A DNA stretch of 64,000 nt from the NCBI RefSeq assembly GCF_043876815.1, contig NZ_JBAWKA010000002.1:372001-436000 (forward strand), in the 5' to 3' direction. Every line of letters begins with the position of its first letter. Position 1 is the stretch's first letter. This document shows positions 51,957-60,950 of the stretch, piece after piece. The notes under the pieces were generated by a model. The model was not told the DNA's origin. It did not search any database and saw nothing but the letters and a program-made list of their open reading frames with translations. Source of the DNA: Gaetbulibacter_A sp043876815 (lineage in GTDB: Bacteria; Bacteroidota; Bacteroidia; Flavobacteriales; Flavobacteriaceae). The position numbers and the translations under genes were made by a program.

Positions 51957-53237
51957 TTATTTTTTAGGTCTAAAAATCGTTTGATTCCGATCCGGACCTA
52001 CAGAAACAATAGTGATTGGAATTTCTAATTCCTGCTCTAAAAATCCGATATAGTCATTTAAGGCAACCGGTAATTGTGAAGCTTCTGTCATCCCTGTAAG
52101 ATCGGCTTTCCAGCCTTTAACCTCAGTGTAAATAGGTTCTACATTTTCAGGTTCAATATTGTATGGCAAATGCTTGATCACTTCACCACGATACTTATAG
52201 GCCGTACAAATTTTTAAGGTTTCAAAACCTGAAAGCACATCACCTTTCATCATCATGAGTTGTGTTACGCCATTCACCTGACAGGCGTATTTTAAAGCGA
52301 CTAAGTCTAACCAACCACAACGTCTTGGGCGTCCGGTTGTAGCACCAAATTCATTTCCAACACGCCCCATAGTTTCACCGTCTTCATCAAAGAGTTCGGT
52401 AGGGAAGGGTCCGGAACCTACACGTGTGGTATAAGCTTTGAAAATCCCAAAAACTTCACCAATATCACCGGGAGAAACCCCTAAGCCTGTGCAAGCACCA
52501 GCCGCAGTTGTATTACTTGAAGTTACAAAAGGATATGTTCCAAAATCAATATCAAGAAGTGAACCTTGAGCACCTTCAGCAAGAATAGATTTCCCTGATT
52601 TTTGAGCCTGGTAGATGTATTCTTCAGAATCAATAAACGTTAATGATTTCAAAACATCGACGGCTTTAAAAAATTCGGTTTCCAGTTCCTTTAGGTTATA
52701 TTGAATGTCTACATTGTAAAATGCGATCATCGACTCGTGTTTATCTGCCAGGGCACGGTATTTCTCTTTCCAATCCTCTAATTCCAGATCACCCACACGG
52801 ATCCCGTTTCGGCCTGTTTTGTCCATGTACGTTGGTCCGATACCCTTTAAGGTAGAACCAATTTTAGCTTTCCCCTTGGACGCTTCACTGGCAGCATCCA
52901 ACAAACGATGTGTTGGCAAAATAATATGAGCTTTACGCGAAATAATTAAAGTTTTTTTATAATCGACATCCTGCTCATCCAATTTTTCTAATTCCCCTTT
53001 AAAGATTACCGGATCTATGACTACCCCGTTACCAACTAAATTAATGGCATCGTCATGAAATATTCCAGACGGAATAGTGTGCAATACATGTTTTTTTCCA
53101 TTGAAAACAAGCGTGTGACCTGCATTTGGTCCGCCTTGAAATCGTGCAATGATATTATAGTTTTTCGTGAGAACGTCAACAATTTTTCCTTTGCCTTCGT
53201 CGCCCCATTGTAATCCTAGTAGTAAATCTACTGCCAT
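51957..53237 (-). CDS. purA: adenylosuccinate synthase
   Basis: PurA joins IMP and aspartate with GTP to make adenylosuccinate, the first step from IMP to AMP. The 426-aa protein is full length. It has the GTP-binding loop QWGDEGKGK at 10-18 with catalytic Asp13, NAGHTLVF, STLKGIGPTYMDK and GAQGSLLDIDFGTYPFVTSSNT (in parts), and the C-terminal GPDRNQTI. It follows fur by 12 bases, in the order rel-fur-purA, and a terminator closes the unit. PurA is a known ppGpp target in other bacteria. Confidence 0.97.
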   Translation of the reverse strand: MAVDLLLGLQWGDEGKGKIVDVLTKNYNIIARFQGGPNAGHTLVFNGKKHVLHTIPSGIFHDDAINLVGNGVVIDPVIFKGELEKLDEQDVDYKKTLIISRKAHIILPTHRLLDAASEASKGKAKIGSTLKGIGPTYMDKTGRNGIRVGDLELEDWKEKYRALADKHESMIAFYNVDIQYNLKELETEFFKAVDVLKSLTFIDSEEYIYQAQKSGKSILAEGAQGSLLDIDFGTYPFVTSSNTTAAGACTGLGVSPGDIGEVFGIFKAYTTRVGSGPFPTELFDEDGETMGRVGNEFGATTGRPRRCGWLDLVALKYACQVNGVTQLMMMKGDVLSGFETLKICTAYKYRGEVIKHLPYNIEPENVEPIYTEVKGWKADLTGMTEASQLPVALNDYIGFLEQELEIPITIVSVGPDRNQTIFRPKK

Positions 53238-53249
53238 CGTAAAAGTTAG

Positions 53250-53702
53250 TTATTTGGTTGATTTTCTATTCCCGTAGAAATAAAGAGAGTGGTTATTAAT
53301 TTCTATATCGAATACTTCCTCGATTGTTTTTTTTATGGATTGGATACGCGGATCGCAAAACTCGATCACCTCTCCCGTATCGGTCAGGATCACGTGATCG
53401 TGTTGTCTGTCGAAATATGATTTTTCGTAATGCGCCTGATTCTGACCAAATTGATGCTTACGCACCAGGCCACATTCCAGAAGCAATTCTATAGTATTAT
53501 AAAGCGTAGCGCGGGATACACGATATTTTTTATTTTTCATACTGAGGTACAGGGATTCAATATCGAAATGTTCGGTATTATTGTAGATTTCCTGTAGAAT
53601 TGCATAGCGTTCAGGGGTTTTTCTGTGCCCGTTACCTTCTAAAAAGCTTGTAAAAACGCTCTTTACAATTTCCTGATTTTTAGTGTCTGCCTTCTCATTC
53701 AT
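53250..53702 (-). CDS. Fur family transcriptional regulator
   Basis: The 150-aa protein has the Fur winged helix (GHRKTPERYAILQEIY, then YRVSRATLYNTIELLLECGLVRK) and the dimerisation domain with the metal histidines of RQHDHVIL. Then comes TGEVIEFCDPRI, where Fur proteins with structural zinc carry CxxC. Here the first pair is absent (LTDTG), so only the regulatory metal site is evident. Whether it senses iron, zinc or peroxide cannot be told. It lies between rel and purA in one transcript, an unusual place for Fur. The palindrome upstream of the FecA-like receptor is a candidate target. Confidence 0.88.
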   Translation of the reverse strand: MNEKADTKNQEIVKSVFTSFLEGNGHRKTPERYAILQEIYNNTEHFDIESLYLSMKNKKYRVSRATLYNTIELLLECGLVRKHQFGQNQAHYEKSYFDRQHDHVILTDTGEVIEFCDPRIQSIKKTIEEVFDIEINNHSLYFYGNRKSTK

Positions 53703-53728
53703 AATTTCGTCGCAAATTTACACTTTTT

Positions 53729-55948
53729 TTACACTCTTGACACCTTATCGATACCATTAATTTTTTTCAGTCTATCGATTAGTTTTTTAATAAGGGTATT
53801 GTTTTTCACCACCACATTTATTTTACCGGAAAAGATTCCGCCATCACTTTCAAAACTGATACTCTTCATATTAACATGCATGTTCTCAGAAATCACCTTG
53901 GTAATATCGTTTACCAATCCAAGATGGTCGATACCTGTAAGTATTATTTGAGCCGAGAATTCTTGCTGGGTTGAATCTACCCATTTAGCGGGCATGATGC
54001 GATAGGCATAATTTGATTGCAGACTTACGGCATTGGGGCAGTTCTTTTTATGTACTTTGATACCTTCCGTTACGGTTAAAAATCCAAAAACATCATCTCC
54101 GGGGATTGGATTACAGCAGTTTGCTAATTTATAGTCCAGTTTTTCTTCGTCCTTACCAAACACCAAAGAGTCAAATTTATTGGTAACCTCATCACGCTCC
54201 AGTTCTTCTTTGGTTGCTGTTTGTTTTCTTGTGATTTTATTTTTGAAGAAACTCATCAAAACGTTACTTCTTGACGAGGCGAAGGCTTTCAGCATTGTGT
54301 TATCAATGGTTCCCAGACCAACGCGATAGAAAAGGTCTAAACTGGTTTTCAGTTTAAAATAGTTTACCAACTCATTTACAGAGGCTTCGTTTAGGGTGAT
54401 TTTAAGCTGTTTTAACTTTCGGCGCAAGATCTCTTTACCCTCCTCACCAATATGCTTTTTGTCTTCTTTAAGTGCCGATTTGATCTTGCTACGTGCTCTG
54501 GCCGTTGTGGCATAATCGAGCCAGTTGGAATTGGGTTTAGCGTTATCAGAGGTCAATATATCAACTTGATCGCCACTTTTTAATTCATGGCTCAAGGGCA
54601 CCAATTTTCCATTTACCTTGGCACCGCGGGTTTTCATACCCACTTCAGTATGAATACCAAATGCAAAATCAAGAGCCGTAGCGCCTTTTGGAAGTGATTT
54701 TAATTCCCCGGCAGGGGTAAACACAAAAATTTCTTTGGAATATAAGTTGAGTTTGAATTGTTCCACAAAATCCACGGCACTTGTGTGCGGGTTTTCAAGG
54801 GCTTCCTGAAGCCGATTGATCCAATTTTCTAAACTGTCTTCTTTTTCATTTTCCTCCTTGTATTTGTAGTGTGCGGCATAACCTTTTTCTGCAATTTCAT
54901 TCATCCGTTCGCTACGGATCTGCACTTCTACCCAACGCCCTTTTGGTCCCATAACCGTAATATGTAGGGCTTCGTAACCCGTCGATTTCGGTGAGGAGAT
55001 CCAATCGCGCAGTCGAATGGGGTTAGGTCTAAAGTGGTCGGTCACCACTGAATAAATTTTCCAGGCCAAAAACTTCTCATTATCAGCATCACTTCGATAA
55101 ATGATCCGGATGGCGAATTTGTCGTAAACCTCATCAAAAGAAACACCCTGCTTCTGCATTTTTCGACGTATAGAAAAGATAGATTTCGGACGTCCTTTTA
55201 TGGTGTATTCCAGATTTTCTTTATCCAAAGAATTTTTGATCACCTTACTGAACTGCTCAATATATTTATCTTGTTCCTCCTTGCTTTCCTTAATTTTATT
55301 CAGAATGTCATAATACACATCAGGTTCCGTGTATTTTAATCCCAGGTCTTCCAGTTCCGTTTTAATATTATAAAGACCAATTCTATGGGCGAGAGGTGCA
55401 TAAATGTATAAGGTTTCCGAAGCAATTTTTATTTGCTTGTCCGGTGCCATAGAATCCATCGTTTGCATGTTATGAAGGCGATCGGCAATTTTTATGATGA
55501 TCACGCGTACGTCGTCATTCAATGTGAGCAGCATTTTACGAAAATTTTCTGCCTGAAGCGACACATCCATATCCTTTTCTTTGCTCAGGGAAGAGATTTT
55601 AGTAAGGCCGTCGACGATCATAGCCACGGTATCTCCAAATTTTTCTTGAATATCTTCGATGGAATAATCCGGGCTGTCCTCCACCACATCATGCAACAAG
55701 GCAGAGGCAATTGAAGTCGCATCTAGTCCGATTTCCTGAGCCACAATTTTAGCTACAGCCAAAGGGTGGAAAATATAGGCTTCACCCGATTTTCGTCTCT
55801 GGTCTTTATGCCCATCCATGGCAACTTCAAAAGCACTACGAATCAGTTTTTTGTCTTCCTTGGTCAAGGTGGTGTAACTCACTTTCAGAAGCTGTTTGTA
55901 GGCTTTGGTTATTGCGTTGTTTTCTTTTTCAATTTCTACAGCTGTCAT
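53729..55948 (-). CDS. bifunctional (p)ppGpp synthetase/hydrolase (RelA/SpoT family)
   Basis: The 739-aa protein makes and degrades the alarmone (p)ppGpp. The N-terminal HD hydrolase domain is intact (His61 in FHPLAVA, His86-Asp87 in LLHDVVED, Glu90-Asp91), so it can hydrolyse. The synthetase domain shows RDWISSPKSTGYEALH and VEVQIRSERMNEIAEKGYAAHY. TGS (about 400-460), a helical region and a C-terminal ACT domain (about 665-739) follow. Both activities are therefore predicted, as for the single Rel of most Bacteroidota. It is the first gene of rel-fur-purA, with 62 bases to rdgB upstream. A TACTTTTA just before the ATG is a weak -7 candidate. Confidence 0.95.
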   Translation of the reverse strand: MTAVEIEKENNAITKAYKQLLKVSYTTLTKEDKKLIRSAFEVAMDGHKDQRRKSGEAYIFHPLAVAKIVAQEIGLDATSIASALLHDVVEDSPDYSIEDIQEKFGDTVAMIVDGLTKISSLSKEKDMDVSLQAENFRKMLLTLNDDVRVIIIKIADRLHNMQTMDSMAPDKQIKIASETLYIYAPLAHRIGLYNIKTELEDLGLKYTEPDVYYDILNKIKESKEEQDKYIEQFSKVIKNSLDKENLEYTIKGRPKSIFSIRRKMQKQGVSFDEVYDKFAIRIIYRSDADNEKFLAWKIYSVVTDHFRPNPIRLRDWISSPKSTGYEALHITVMGPKGRWVEVQIRSERMNEIAEKGYAAHYKYKEENEKEDSLENWINRLQEALENPHTSAVDFVEQFKLNLYSKEIFVFTPAGELKSLPKGATALDFAFGIHTEVGMKTRGAKVNGKLVPLSHELKSGDQVDILTSDNAKPNSNWLDYATTARARSKIKSALKEDKKHIGEEGKEILRRKLKQLKITLNEASVNELVNYFKLKTSLDLFYRVGLGTIDNTMLKAFASSRSNVLMSFFKNKITRKQTATKEELERDEVTNKFDSLVFGKDEEKLDYKLANCCNPIPGDDVFGFLTVTEGIKVHKKNCPNAVSLQSNYAYRIMPAKWVDSTQQEFSAQIILTGIDHLGLVNDITKVISENMHVNMKSISFESDGGIFSGKINVVVKNNTLIKKLIDRLKKINGIDKVSRV

Positions 55949-56010
55949 AGAATAAAAGTAGCATAAAGAATATAAACAACCAATAGTCGGCTGAAATTAA
56001 TCAGGAATTT

Positions 56011-56592
56011 TTATTGGAACTTATTTGAAAGGTGATCGAGCAACTTTTTTGTAGCTTTTCCGCGATGTCCAATACGATTTTTCAAATCGAGATCCATTTC
56101 ACCAAACGTTTCATCAAAGCCTTCAGGTTTGAATATAGGGTCGTAACCAAAACCACCATCCCCTCGCTTTTTATTGATAATCTCCCCTTTGCAAATCCCC
56201 GTCAATAGGGTAGTTTCATTGTTTAGAATGAGAGCAATTACGGTCTTGAATTGTGCCGTTCTATTGTTTTTTTCGCTTAAAGCGGAAAGTAATTTCTGCA
56301 TATTAGCCTCAGCATTTTTCTCCTCACCCGCGTAACGTGCGGAGTAAACACCCGGAGCACCATTTAAAGCGGAAACTTCCAATCCGGTATCATCAGCAAA
56401 GCAATCATAACCATAATGTGATTTTACGTATTGCGCCTTTTGAAGGGCGTTGCCCTCAATGGTATCCTTGGTTTCGGGGATATCTTCAAAACAACCAATA
56501 TCTTCAAGACTTAATAGTGATAGGTGTTCCGGAATTAATTTCTGGACCTCCTTAATTTTATTTTTATTGTTGGTTGCAAATACAAGTTTCAT
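56011..56592 (-). CDS. non-canonical purine NTP pyrophosphatase (RdgB/HAM1)
   Basis: The 193-aa enzyme hydrolyses dITP, ITP and XTP to the monophosphates, keeping them out of nucleic acids. Family motifs are all present: FATNNKNKIKEV at the N-terminus, CFADDTGLEVSALNGAPGVYSARYAGE (in parts), GDGGFGYDPIF, and NRIGHRGKA near the C-terminus. It lies upstream of rel on the same strand with 62 bases between them, so the two may share a transcript. It is divergent from the TPR lipoprotein gene. Confidence 0.95.
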   Translation of the reverse strand: MKLVFATNNKNKIKEVQKLIPEHLSLLSLEDIGCFEDIPETKDTIEGNALQKAQYVKSHYGYDCFADDTGLEVSALNGAPGVYSARYAGEEKNAEANMQKLLSALSEKNNRTAQFKTVIALILNNETTLLTGICKGEIINKKRGDGGFGYDPIFKPEGFDETFGEMDLDLKNRIGHRGKATKKLLDHLSNKFQ

Positions 56593-56726
56593 GGCATCAT
56601 GGGTTTCGAACTGTAAAAGTAAACCAATAAAATAAATTCAAAAACCATTCAAAAATTATGTATATTTAGTTCGGGAGCAATTTATATAAAAAGCTGCTGT
56701 ACAACCCGTTAAACCACAATAACCCT

Positions 56727-58298
56727 ATGAGACAGTCCATATTTTTAGCATTACTGATTCTTTTTTATTCTTGTAAAAAGGAATCAAAACATGATTATTT
56801 AGGTGTTGTTAATTTAACAGTTACCGGAAATGCTGCTGCTAAAACCCACTTTGAAAAGGGTCTTTTATTACTGCATAGTTTTGAATATAAAGATGCCCGT
56901 GAAGCGTTTTTAAAAGCACAGGAAGCCGATCCAACAATGCCAATGGCGTACTGGGGTGAAGCCATGTCGTATAATCACAGTTTGTGGAGCGAGCAGGATT
57001 ATGAAAGTGGTGTTGCAGCTTTGGAAAAATTAAAAAATAGTAATGTTCCCACTTCTATTACTGAATTAGAATCTGATTTGATCGCCGGGCTAGACTTGCT
57101 TTATAAGCCTAAAACGTCGAAAAATGACCGGGATGTAGCCTATAAAGATTACATGAAATCTCTGTTTGAAAAATACCCTTCTAATCATGAGGTTGCTGCC
57201 TTTTATGCCTTGTCCTTATTAGGCTCAGTAGCGGAAGGACGCGATGATACCGTTTATGGTATGGGTGCGAAAATTGCTCAGGGTATTTTAAAAGAAAATG
57301 CGCAGCACCCGGGAGCGTTGCACTATTTAATTCATTCGTACGATGATCCCCAACATGCGTATATGGCTTTAGATGCTGCTGATGCTTATGCTAAAGTAGC
57401 TCCGGATGCAAGTCATGCCTTGCACATGCCATCACATATTTATGTCGCTTTAGGGATGTGGGATAAAGTGATAGCATCGAATATTGATTCGTATCAAGCC
57501 AGTTTAAACCGCATGGAGGCTAAGAAACTCGACAATAATGCGAGAGGGTATCATGCTTATCATTGGTTAGAATATGGGTGTTTACAGAAAAATCAAATTG
57601 AAGAAGCGGAAAAAATGGTTTATGATATGCAACGGTATTGTTCTGAAACACCGTCTCCTGTAGCACGCGTGCATTTAATGTTTTTAAAAGGAACTTTTTT
57701 AGCGGAAACCAATCTTTGGGATCATGATATCGCTTCTATTCCTGTTGATGTTTCTGGGTTAAATATTGGTATTCGCGCTCAAAATTATTTTATTAAAGGG
57801 ATGCATGCTTTCAAAATGAAAGAAAATTCTAATTTGGTTGCGGCCATTGATACCTTGTCTAAAGAGATTTCTAAAGAAGCCCTTTTGGCAGATAACCTAA
57901 ATAAAGGTTTTGCCGTATGCTCATCGGCTTCGAGATCACTGCCAACGCAGTCTGATATTAATGAAGCAAAAATTATGCTGATGCAATTACAAGGTTTGAA
58001 AGCCTGGCAGGATAACGACCTTGAAGTGGCTGAAACCTATTTTAAAGATGCTGTAAATCTTCATGAACAAATGAGTTATAGTTATGGTCCGCCATTTATT
58101 CAGAAGCCACCGATGGAGTTCTACGCGGATTTTCTTTTAGACCAAAATCGTCCGGCTGAGGCTTTAGCTCTATACCAGAAGGCTTTAGAACGAGGAACAA
58201 AACGGAGGTTGGCATTAAGTGGAGTTAACAAATCGGCCATGATGCTTGGTGATAAGACTATGATTGAAAAATCTTCAAAAGCCTTGCAAAATATTTAA
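56727..58298 (+). CDS. TPR-containing lipoprotein
   Basis: The 523-aa protein has a lipoprotein signal with Cys16 in LFYSC-KK. TPR-like helical repeats follow (FEKGLLLLHSFEYKDAREAFLKAQEADP, AALEKLKN, ALALYQKALERGTKRR, read in parts). A middle part has HPGALHYLIHSYDDPQHA and HALHMPSHIYVALGMW, conserved histidine-rich stretches found in a group of uncharacterised bacterial TPR proteins. It is probably anchored in an envelope membrane. The acyl-CoA synthetase gene begins 14 bases after its stop. No enzyme activity can be assigned. Confidence 0.83.
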   Translation: MRQSIFLALLILFYSCKKESKHDYLGVVNLTVTGNAAAKTHFEKGLLLLHSFEYKDAREAFLKAQEADPTMPMAYWGEAMSYNHSLWSEQDYESGVAALEKLKNSNVPTSITELESDLIAGLDLLYKPKTSKNDRDVAYKDYMKSLFEKYPSNHEVAAFYALSLLGSVAEGRDDTVYGMGAKIAQGILKENAQHPGALHYLIHSYDDPQHAYMALDAADAYAKVAPDASHALHMPSHIYVALGMWDKVIASNIDSYQASLNRMEAKKLDNNARGYHAYHWLEYGCLQKNQIEEAEKMVYDMQRYCSETPSPVARVHLMFLKGTFLAETNLWDHDIASIPVDVSGLNIGIRAQNYFIKGMHAFKMKENSNLVAAIDTLSKEISKEALLADNLNKGFAVCSSASRSLPTQSDINEAKIMLMQLQGLKAWQDNDLEVAETYFKDAVNLHEQMSYSYGPPFIQKPPMEFYADFLLDQNRPAEALALYQKALERGTKRRLALSGVNKSAMMLGDKTMIEKSSKALQNI

Positions 58299-58312
58299 AA
58301 TTATTTAGTGCG

Positions 58313-59956
58313 ATGGATTTCAAAACCCCTTTAGAAGCTTTTTTGTTCTGGGAAAAAGAAACCCCGGATAGAGTGTTTTTAAATCAACCAATAAACGGAG
58401 AAAATTTACAGTATACTTATAAACAAGCGGGTGAGGAGGCGAGAAGAATAGCAAGCGGGTTGCAAGATTTGGGGTTACCTGAGCGTAGCCATGTGGCGCT
58501 CCTTTCTAAAAATTGTGCACATTGGCATATGAGCGATCTGGCTATTATGATGGCAGGGTATGTATCCATTCCTATTTATCCCACTTTAGTCGCAAATGGC
58601 ATTCGGCAAATATTAGAGCATAGTGATTCAAAGGCCATTATTGTGGGTAAACTCGATAATTTTGAAGCTCAAAAATTAGGAATAACTGATATTCCTGTCC
58701 TAAGTATTGCAAGGTATGGAATCAATGAAGCGTCTACTTGGGAGGCCTGGTTGAGTACTTATGAGCCCATGGAGCCGAAGATTAGTAACCCGGAAGATCT
58801 ACATACTATTATTTATACTTCAGGAACCACTGGAATGCCAAAGGGTGTTATGCATTCGGCACACAATTTCGCCTATTGTTGTCGTCTTTTTGCAAAAAAG
58901 TTAAAGGTCCCCGATCATTTTCGTTTTTTCTCTTACTTACCATTAGCACATGTTGCTGAGCGTCTCATTAGTGTTTTATGTATCATGAAAGGTGCAGAAG
59001 TGTTTTTCCCGGAATCGCTGGATACCTTTGCTGAGGATCTGGAAAATACACAACCACATTTATTTTTTGCGGTACCACGCATATATGCCAAATTCCAAGA
59101 AAAAATACTTGATAAAATCCCTCAAAAACGCTTGAGTTTTTTATTGAGTATACCTCTAGTAGGTTCGATTATTAAGAATAAACTTCAAAAAAAATTAGGA
59201 ATGGGCTCAGCCCTAGTCGTAGGGTCTGCAGCTGCGCCAATTTCTGTAGGTCTTATCTACTGGTATAAAACCATAGGTGTTGAAATTGTACAGCTTTATG
59301 GTATGACAGAAGATTGTTCATTTTCGCATGCTAATTTTCGAGGTGCTAATAAACCAGGAACCGTAGGGAAGGCTCATGATGAGGTTTCAGTAAAATTATC
59401 GCAAGAAGGTGAAATTTTAATTAAAAATGAATGTATGATGCTAGGCTACTATAAAAACCCTGAATTGACCGCTTCGGTTTTCGAGGGTGGTTATTTAAAA
59501 ACCGGAGATACGGGAGAATACGATCACGATGGTTTTTTAACCATTACCGGTCGTGTTAAAGACCAGTTTAAAACAGATAAAGGTAAGTACATTGTTCCTG
59601 CACCAATCGAATTAGCCTTAAGCGCGAATACCGATATTGGGCAGATTTGTTTAGTAGGCTCGGGTATACCGCAACCTATAGCTCTTATTACGCTCTCTGA
59701 GGTGGGAGCAACCAAAACTAAAAAATCATTGGCAGAAAGTTTGATGGGTACTGTTCGTGAGCTAAATAAAACCTTGGAGAAACACGAACGCATTGAAAAA
59801 GTCGTTATTATGAAGGAAGATTGGACGCCAGACAATAATTTAACAACACCTACCCTCAAGGTAAAACGAAATGCCATTGAAAAAATACATAAACCATATT
59901 ACTACAAATGGTTTGCCATGGAGGATAAAGTAATTTTTGAATCTGATTCCAATTAA
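58313..59956 (+). CDS. long-chain acyl-CoA synthetase-like AMP-binding protein
   Basis: The 547-aa protein belongs to the adenylate-forming superfamily. The ATP loop YTSGTTGMPKG lies near 168-178, QLYGMTE is the A5 motif, KTGDTGEYDHDGFLTITGR (in parts) is A7-A8, and a C-terminal lysine lies in PTLKVKR. The subfamily is FadD15/FAA1-like (FFSYLPLAHVAERL is typical), so it probably activates long-chain fatty acids to CoA esters. Length and motifs are complete. It is co-transcribed with the TPR lipoprotein. Confidence 0.9.
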   Translation: MDFKTPLEAFLFWEKETPDRVFLNQPINGENLQYTYKQAGEEARRIASGLQDLGLPERSHVALLSKNCAHWHMSDLAIMMAGYVSIPIYPTLVANGIRQILEHSDSKAIIVGKLDNFEAQKLGITDIPVLSIARYGINEASTWEAWLSTYEPMEPKISNPEDLHTIIYTSGTTGMPKGVMHSAHNFAYCCRLFAKKLKVPDHFRFFSYLPLAHVAERLISVLCIMKGAEVFFPESLDTFAEDLENTQPHLFFAVPRIYAKFQEKILDKIPQKRLSFLLSIPLVGSIIKNKLQKKLGMGSALVVGSAAAPISVGLIYWYKTIGVEIVQLYGMTEDCSFSHANFRGANKPGTVGKAHDEVSVKLSQEGEILIKNECMMLGYYKNPELTASVFEGGYLKTGDTGEYDHDGFLTITGRVKDQFKTDKGKYIVPAPIELALSANTDIGQICLVGSGIPQPIALITLSEVGATKTKKSLAESLMGTVRELNKTLEKHERIEKVVIMKEDWTPDNNLTTPTLKVKRNAIEKIHKPYYYKWFAMEDKVIFESDSN

Positions 59957-60047
59957 AGATTCACCATTTTTTATGATTAATGTTAGGAATAGCTCCATTT
60001 AAAACCTGTATATTAGTGGTAGAAATAAACATTAAAATAGAATTATA

Positions 60048-60347
60048 ATGACAGTAAACATTCAATATGTAGACCTAGATGTAAGTGAAACATTATCGGA
60101 ATTCACAAGAGAAAAATTAGAAAAATTATTTAATAGATATGAGTTTTTAATCAGTGCCTCGGTACATTTTAAACAAGAGGGCAGCGATCATGATGCGGGG
60201 AAAATTTGTAGCATTGAATTAAGTTTACCGGGCCCTAGAATTTTTGCCACTTCGAATACTCATAATTATGAAGTATCCGTTAGGGATACGATTAATGACC
60301 TTGAGCGCCAATTAAAAAAGCGTAAGCAGGTATTTAAAACTTTTTAA
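60048..60347 (+). CDS. hpf: ribosome hibernation-promoting factor, short form
   Basis: The 99-aa protein is the HPF/YfiA fold: MTVNIQYVDLDVSETLSEFTREKLEKL (in parts), a central HFKQEGSDHD, a basic final helix, and DTINDLERQLKKRKQVFKTF at the end. Such proteins bind the 30S decoding centre and idle ribosomes in stationary phase or starvation. The long-form C-terminal dimerisation domain is absent. It converges on rlmH with 2 bases between the stops. Confidence 0.92.
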   Translation: MTVNIQYVDLDVSETLSEFTREKLEKLFNRYEFLISASVHFKQEGSDHDAGKICSIELSLPGPRIFATSNTHNYEVSVRDTINDLERQLKKRKQVFKTF

Positions 60348-60349
60348 AA

Positions 60350-60823
60350 TTATTGATGGTGGTAAGGCTCATTTTTTAAAATGGTGAAGCCACGATACAA
60401 TTGTTCAATAAAAAATAAACGGATCATTTGATGGGAAAAGGTCATTTTTGATAAAGACATTTTCCCATTTCCTTTTTGATATACCTCATCCGAAAAACCG
60501 TAAGGTCCCCCAATTACAAAAACCAGTCTTTTTACCCCGGAGTTCATATGCTTTTGAAGTTCTTTAGAGAATTGGACCGAACTGAACTGTTTACCGTTTT
60601 CATCTAACAAAACAATACTATCGCCCGGATTTATTTTCTTTAAAATTAAATTGCCTTCCCTTTGTTTTTGCTCAGACTCACTTAGCTTTTTAGCATTTTT
60701 AATATCTGGAATAATTTCTATTTCAAACTTTATATAATGTTTTAAACGGTCCTGATACAGGGTCATAAGATCTTGGAATTCTGTCTTATCTGTTTTGCCT
60801 ACAGCGATGAGTTTAATAGTCAT
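60350..60823 (-). CDS. rlmH: 23S rRNA (pseudouridine1915-N3)-methyltransferase RlmH
   Basis: RlmH is a SPOUT-fold enzyme that methylates pseudouridine 1915 in helix 69 of 23S rRNA. The 157-aa protein has LLDENGKQFSSVQFSKEL, FVIGGPYGFS (the SAM-binding knot) and the C-terminal TFSHQMIRLFFIEQLYRGFTI (in parts), all RlmH signatures. The length is normal. It is divergent from nadC. Confidence 0.96.
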   Translation of the reverse strand: MTIKLIAVGKTDKTEFQDLMTLYQDRLKHYIKFEIEIIPDIKNAKKLSESEQKQREGNLILKKINPGDSIVLLDENGKQFSSVQFSKELQKHMNSGVKRLVFVIGGPYGFSDEVYQKGNGKMSLSKMTFSHQMIRLFFIEQLYRGFTILKNEPYHHQ

Positions 60824-60923
60824 AATCGCAAAATTAGTATTTCCAAATTACGAAAGCCGTATTTTCAAACTAAAAAATTACAAAATTCGTAATTGTAAAA
60901 CGTGGTTAAGTAAATCAATTTCT

Positions 60924-60931
60924 TATTTTTG
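60924..60931 (+). promoter_or_regulatory. -7 box TATTTTTG of nadC
   Basis: TATTTTTG ends 19 bases before the ATG at 60951 and excludes the longer frame that opens at 60795 inside rlmH. Confidence 0.6.
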
Positions 60932-60950
60932 TTTTTCAAATCAACTCAAT

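Noticed and set aside
60795..60950. Longer nadC start inside rlmH
   Set aside because: The extra 52 residues are antisense to rlmH and lie upstream of the nadC -7 box; family members start near MITQEQ.
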